Assembly: GCA_964512305.1 (NCBI GenBank) | Contig: CAZEIW010000127.1 | Span: forward strand, 1-27,069 | Length of the DNA stretch: 27,069 bases | Reading direction: 5' to 3' | Origin: CAZEIW01 sp964512305 | GTDB taxonomy: Bacteria > Pseudomonadota > Gammaproteobacteria > Burkholderiales > Burkholderiaceae_F | Shown here: piece by piece, positions 23,742 through 27,069 of the stretch | Numbering within the stretch: position 1 is the first letter of the stretch | Layout of the letters: each line of letters starts with the position of its first letter | Program-made: the position numbers and the translations under genes | Notes under the pieces: model-generated | Told to the model about the DNA's origin: nothing | The model's database searches: none | What the model saw: the letters and a program-made list of their open reading frames with translations, nothing else

Positions 23742-24794
23742 CTACTCGGCGATGGCCCAGTCCAGCGCCTCGTCCGCGCCCAGCGCCATGATCGACCCGC
23801 CTTCGTAGCGAACCTCGTCGGCGCGAGGCGACCGCTGCCGGACCAGCGTGATCGTCTCCGAGTTGCGCGGCAGCCCGTAGAAGTCGGCGCCGTGGAAGCT
23901 CGCGAACGCCTCGAGGCGGTCGAGCGCGCCCGCCTCGTCGAACGTCTGCGCATACATCTCGAGCGCGGAGGGCGCGGTGAAGCAGCCGGCGCAGCCGCAG
24001 GCGCTCTCCTTGTCGCCCTTCGGGTGCGGCGCGCTGTCGGTGCCGAGGAAGAAGCGCGGGCTGCCGCTGACAGCCGCCCGCAACAGCGCCTGGCGGTGCG
24101 TCTCGCGCTTGAGCACCGGCAGACAATAAAAATGCGGGCGGATCGCGGCCGCTCCGGCCGGCGTGACGAACATCGCGTTGCGGCTGTAGCGCAGGTGGTG
24201 GGCGGTGATCGTGGCCGCGATGCGCCCGTCGGCCTGGCGCACGTACTGCACCGCCTCGGCGGTCGTGACGTGCTCGAACACGACCCGCAGCGCGGGAAAG
24301 TCGCGCCTCAGCGGCACCATGACCTCGTCGATGAACGCGCGCTCCCGGTCGAACACGTCGATGGCGGAGCGCGTGACCTCGCCATGCACCAGCAGCGGCA
24401 GGTCGACCGCCTGCATCGCCTCGAGCGCGCGCGCGCACGCCGACAGCCGGGTCACCCCGGCATCGGAATTCGTCGTCGCACCGGCCGGATACAGCTTGAC
24501 GCCGTGGACCATGCCCGAGTCCTTCGCGTGCCGGATCTCGTCCGGCGGCGTGTTATCGGTCAGGTACAGAGTCATCAGCGGCTCGAACGCCGTGCCGGGG
24601 GCGAGCGCCGCGACGATGCGGTCCCGGTACGCGGTGGCGGCCGCTACGGTGGTTACGGGCGGCCGGAGGTTCGGCATCACGATCGCGCGCGCGAAGCGGC
24701 GCGCCGTCGCTGGGAGGACGGCGGCCATCAATGCGCCGTCGCGTAGGTGCAGGTGCCAGTCGTCGGGGCGGGTGAGGGTTAGGGTTTGGGGCAA
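23742..24794 (-). CDS. pyrC: Dihydroorotase (class II), PyrC
   Basis: A 350-aa zinc amidohydrolase that cyclises N-carbamoyl-aspartate to dihydroorotate in pyrimidine synthesis, in the cytoplasm. Metal ligands are in place: DDWHLHLRDG with His14 and His16, Lys101 in GVKLYPAGATTNSD (the carboxylated lysine), His138 in LLVHGE, His176 in FEHVTT and Asp254 in FLGTDSAPHPKG. The length fits the class II enzyme. The start is a TTG at 24794 with AGGAGA 4 nt upstream; the first in-frame Met lies after the HxH metal motif, so a later start would remove the active site. It is unrelated to the polysaccharide genes, and 101 nt separate it from the spermidine-synthase-like gene upstream. Confidence 0.95.
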   Translation of the reverse strand: MPQTLTLTRPDDWHLHLRDGALMAAVLPATARRFARAIVMPNLRPPVTTVAAATAYRDRIVAALAPGTAFEPLMTLYLTDNTPPDEIRHAKDSGMVHGVKLYPAGATTNSDAGVTRLSACARALEAMQAVDLPLLVHGEVTRSAIDVFDRERAFIDEVMVPLRRDFPALRVVFEHVTTAEAVQYVRQADGRIAATITAHHLRYSRNAMFVTPAGAAAIRPHFYCLPVLKRETHRQALLRAAVSGSPRFFLGTDSAPHPKGDKESACGCAGCFTAPSALEMYAQTFDEAGALDRLEAFASFHGADFYGLPRNSETITLVRQRSPRADEVRYEGGSIMALGADEALDWAIAE

Positions 24795-24843
24795 GGGGTC
24801 TCCTGCGCGGGGGGCATTATCGCCCGCTCCCCCCTCACCCCCG

Positions 24844-24868
24844 CCCCTCTCCCCGTGGGGGAGAGGGG
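24844..24868. repeat. GC-rich palindromic intergenic repeat (REP-like)
   Basis: CCCCTCTCCCC-GTG-GGGGAGAGGGG: an 11-bp perfect stem with a 3-nt loop, preceded by CCCCTCACCCCCG-type sequence. Such elements are common between genes of many beta- and gammaproteobacteria. It lies 28 nt after the stop of the spermidine-synthase-like gene and could act as a transcript end or mRNA stabiliser; there is no U-tract on the minus strand. Confidence 0.75.
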
Positions 24869-24895
24869 AGATCGACTGGTGTTGAGCCTGCTTGA

Positions 24896-27016
24896 CTATT
24901 TCAGGATGCGCAGCAGGTTGTGGTGGGAATCGGTGAAGGTCGGAAGGTCGGGGCGCTCGTCGATCGCGACTGCGGCCTCGGCGATCCGCGGCCGGGCCAG
25001 CAGGCGGCGGTCGCGCGTGACCAGGATCTGGTCGGTCGACGACAGCCAGGGATCGGCGCCGTCGCGCGAGCCTGGGCTGTCGGACACCAGCACCGCCTGC
25101 ATGCCGAATTCGGAGGCCAGCCGCCTGACCACCGGCATCAGGTCGATGAAGCGGTTGGTCGCCTGGAAGACGATGACGCCGTCGGGCGCCAGGTGCCTCA
25201 CGTACTGCGCCATCGCCTCGCGCGTCAGCAGGTGCATCGGAATCGAGTCGCCGGCGAACGCGTCGATACCGAGCACATCGTAGCGGCGCGGCGCCTCGCG
25301 CTCCAGGCTCAGCCGGCCATCGCCGAGAACGACCTCGGTCGCGGCGGGGGTGTCGCGCAGGTACGAGAATTCCCGCCGCTCGACGTCAATCACGCGCGGG
25401 CTGATCTCGTAGAACGTGATGCGGTCGCCGGCGCGCCCGTAGGCCGCCAGGACGCCGGCGCCCAGGCCGATGACGCCGACCCGCCGCGGCCCCGGGCGCG
25501 CCTCGTTCAGCGCCGCGAACACCCGTCCGTAGCCCGAGGTCGGACCGAAGTAGTCGCTGGCGCGGTTGCGGTTGGCGTCTCCGAGCAGCTGGCCACCGTG
25601 CATGATCGCGCCGTGGTACATGACACGGTACGGCACCGGGTTTGCGCGGTCGCGCACCCTCACCACGCCGTAGAAGTCCCGCTCCATCACCCGCAGATCG
25701 GCCGTGTACTCGCGCGCGCCGCGCCACGCGAAAACGGCGGTGGCAGCCAGCACGAGCAGGCAGGCGGACAGCGCCAGGCGCGGCGCGCTGCCACCGCCGG
25801 CGCGAACCAGCGCCGACAGCCGCACGCACAGCAGCACAGCCAGAGCGACCAGCGCGATGTCGAGCTCGAAGTACCCGGGCAGCGCCGCAGGCGCGACCAG
25901 CGCCACCAGGATCGAGCCGATCGCGCCGCCGAGCGAGATCATCAGGTAGAAGCGCGTGAGGTGGCGGGGATCGGGCTTCAGGCGCACGAGCTCGCCGTGG
26001 CAGACCATGCACGCGACGAACAGCCCGGCGAAGAACAGCGGCGCGGCGAGCTTCAGGTCGAGCGACGGGATCTTGTACGCCATCCAGGGCAGCCCGAGCG
26101 CCAGCAGCGGCACGAACACCCGGCGCCGGTACCAGCGCGGGTGGTCGAAGCACAGGATGAACGTGATCAGGTACAGCGACAGCGGCAGGATCCACAGGAA
26201 GGGGACGCTCGCCACGTTCTGGGTCACGTGATTGGTCACCGCCAGCAGCATCGCCGATCCCATCGCCGACAGCGCTACCCACTGCAGCTGCGCGCCTGCG
26301 CCCGGCCGGGCGCCCGGAACCGGCGTCGAACCGGGGACCGGCATCGCACCGGGCGCCGCCGGTTGAGGCTCCGGCGGTTCGCTGCCGGTACGCCACGCGG
26401 TCCAGGCCGTCGCCGCGCAGGCGAGCGCGAACAACGCGTACAGGATCGACCATCCGTTGCCGAGGCTCGGCAGGTCGAACCAGGGCTCGAGGAGCGACGG
26501 GTACGCGAGCAGCGCCAGCAGCGAGGCGAGGTTCGACAGCGCGAACAGCCGGTACGGCACCGCCTGGCGGAAGCGCCGCCAGTACCACGCCTGAACCAGC
26601 GGCGTCGTGGTCGACAGCAGGAAGTAGGGCAGGCCGATCGTCGCCGTCAGCAGCAGCAGGATGCGGCCGATCGGCTGATCGGGTCCGTCCGGCTTCCAGC
26701 CGTCGCCGGGCAGGATCGGCAGCACGGCGAGGGAGGCCAGCAGCAGCGCCAGGTGCGCGGCGATCTGCCGCCGCGGCCCGAGGCGCGCCCCGAGGTCGAC
26801 GTAGGCGTAGCCGGCCAGCAGGGCGGTCTGGAAGAACACCAGGCAGGTCGTCCAGACCGCGGCGGAACCGCCGAACCACGGCAGGATCCTGTTGGCGATG
26901 ATGGGCTGGAGCAGGAAGAGGAGGAAGGCGGAGAGGAAGACGGTCGCGGCGTAGGGCAGCACGGCGAGGGACGGTCGTCCGGCGGACGCGGCGGTGGCGG
27001 GGGCGGCGGCACTCAT
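24896..27016 (-). CDS. Membrane protein fused to a spermidine synthase-like domain
   Basis: 706 aa. The N-terminal about 430 residues hold roughly ten to twelve hydrophobic helices in two groups, separated by a Pro/Gly/Ala-rich linker (about 212-245, with repeated PVPG units). The C-terminal about 250 residues form a spermidine-synthase-type Rossmann domain: RVGVIGLGAGVLAAYG, the acidic FYEISPRVID, LGDGRLSL and GIDAFAGDSIPMHLL, which contains the Asp position used by aminopropyltransferases. The family is the membrane-fused spermidine synthase group; whether it makes polyamines or another product is not settled by sequence. The start ATG 27016 has no Shine-Dalgarno sequence; the upstream DNA is pyrimidine-rich. 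Transcribed toward pyrC, it may share a transcript with it unless the intervening hairpin stops the polymerase. Confidence 0.88.
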   Translation of the reverse strand: MSAAAPATAASAGRPSLAVLPYAATVFLSAFLLFLLQPIIANRILPWFGGSAAVWTTCLVFFQTALLAGYAYVDLGARLGPRRQIAAHLALLLASLAVLPILPGDGWKPDGPDQPIGRILLLLTATIGLPYFLLSTTTPLVQAWYWRRFRQAVPYRLFALSNLASLLALLAYPSLLEPWFDLPSLGNGWSILYALFALACAATAWTAWRTGSEPPEPQPAAPGAMPVPGSTPVPGARPGAGAQLQWVALSAMGSAMLLAVTNHVTQNVASVPFLWILPLSLYLITFILCFDHPRWYRRRVFVPLLALGLPWMAYKIPSLDLKLAAPLFFAGLFVACMVCHGELVRLKPDPRHLTRFYLMISLGGAIGSILVALVAPAALPGYFELDIALVALAVLLCVRLSALVRAGGGSAPRLALSACLLVLAATAVFAWRGAREYTADLRVMERDFYGVVRVRDRANPVPYRVMYHGAIMHGGQLLGDANRNRASDYFGPTSGYGRVFAALNEARPGPRRVGVIGLGAGVLAAYGRAGDRITFYEISPRVIDVERREFSYLRDTPAATEVVLGDGRLSLEREAPRRYDVLGIDAFAGDSIPMHLLTREAMAQYVRHLAPDGVIVFQATNRFIDLMPVVRRLASEFGMQAVLVSDSPGSRDGADPWLSSTDQILVTRDRRLLARPRIAEAAVAIDERPDLPTFTDSHHNLLRILK

Positions 27017-27050
27017 GAGGGGAAGGGAGAAGAAGGGACTGGGCGTGACT

Positions 27051-27069
27051 CCCCTCTCCCGCTAGCGGG
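27051..27069. repeat. Probable half of a second GC palindromic repeat, cut by the window edge
   Basis: CCCCTCTCCC followed by GCTAGCGGG; the last 12 bases form a perfect palindrome (CCCGCTAGCGGG). The first ten bases equal the left arm of the repeat at 24844, so the sequence just beyond the window should read AGAGGGG to complete the hairpin. Confidence 0.55.

Noticed and set aside
1..27069. Exosortase, PEP-CTERM substrate, CRISPR array, tRNA/rRNA, transposase or phage genes
   Set aside because: I looked for exosortase-like membrane proteins, VPEP-type C-termini, regular short repeats, tRNA-like folds and transposase motifs and saw none.

Overview
The window reads as a high-GC chromosomal segment of a proteobacterium, most likely a betaproteobacterium. 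The reasons are the gene families present (an exosortase A / PEP-CTERM-type exopolysaccharide core, class II dihydroorotase, a membrane-fused spermidine synthase-like protein), dense codon use with GTG/TTG starts, and intergenic CCCCTCTCC hairpins of a kind common in these groups. Species cannot be named from the sequence.

Layout. (1) Bases 1-11548 form one tightly packed minus-strand block read leftward from a divergent control region. In transcription order it holds a short polysaccharide export lipoprotein, a chain-length determinant, an outer-membrane beta-barrel, a PEP-CTERM-locus-type deacetylase, a Wzx-like flippase, a family-4 glycosyltransferase, a second deacetylase, an O-antigen-ligase/polymerase-like membrane protein, a second GT4, and a third deacetylase cut by the window edge. 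Gaps run from -17 to about +34 nt, so this is almost certainly an operon. (2) Bases 11549-12563 are a gene-free divergent region of about 1 kb with an unusually AT-rich patch and several dyads. (3) Bases 12564-23216 form a plus-strand block: initiating sugar-phosphate transferase, TviB-like UDP-sugar dehydrogenase, MBOAT O-acyltransferase, SGNH hydrolase-like protein, a tiny putative secreted peptide, a GMC flavin oxidoreductase, GT2, a BcsL/CelD-like GNAT acyltransferase and a TviC/WbpP-like epimerase. (4) Bases 23213-27069 are unrelated: a 79-aa zinc-ribbon-like protein with a perfect FNR-type box upstream, pyrC, and a membrane/spermidine-synthase fusion, with a GC hairpin repeat after it and what looks like half of another copy at the right edge.

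Together, blocks 1 and 3 encode a nearly complete Wzx/Wzy-type machine. UDP-HexNAc is converted to a uronic acid and its C4 epimer (TviB/TviC), and the first sugar phosphate is loaded on the lipid carrier (EpsB-like). Three glycosyltransferases extend the unit, Wzx flips it, the Wzy-like protein polymerises it, and the Wzc-N-like, export and barrel proteins carry the chain out. Three deacetylases, an MBOAT/SGNH pair, a GNAT-type transferase and a flavin oxidoreductase suggest a heavily decorated acidic polymer.

The most notable point is what is absent. The core genes match the exosortase A-associated set, but the tyrosine autokinase and AAA ATPase that usually sit beside the chain-length and barrel genes are missing at a near-seamless junction. 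No exosortase and no PEP-CTERM substrate lies in the window.
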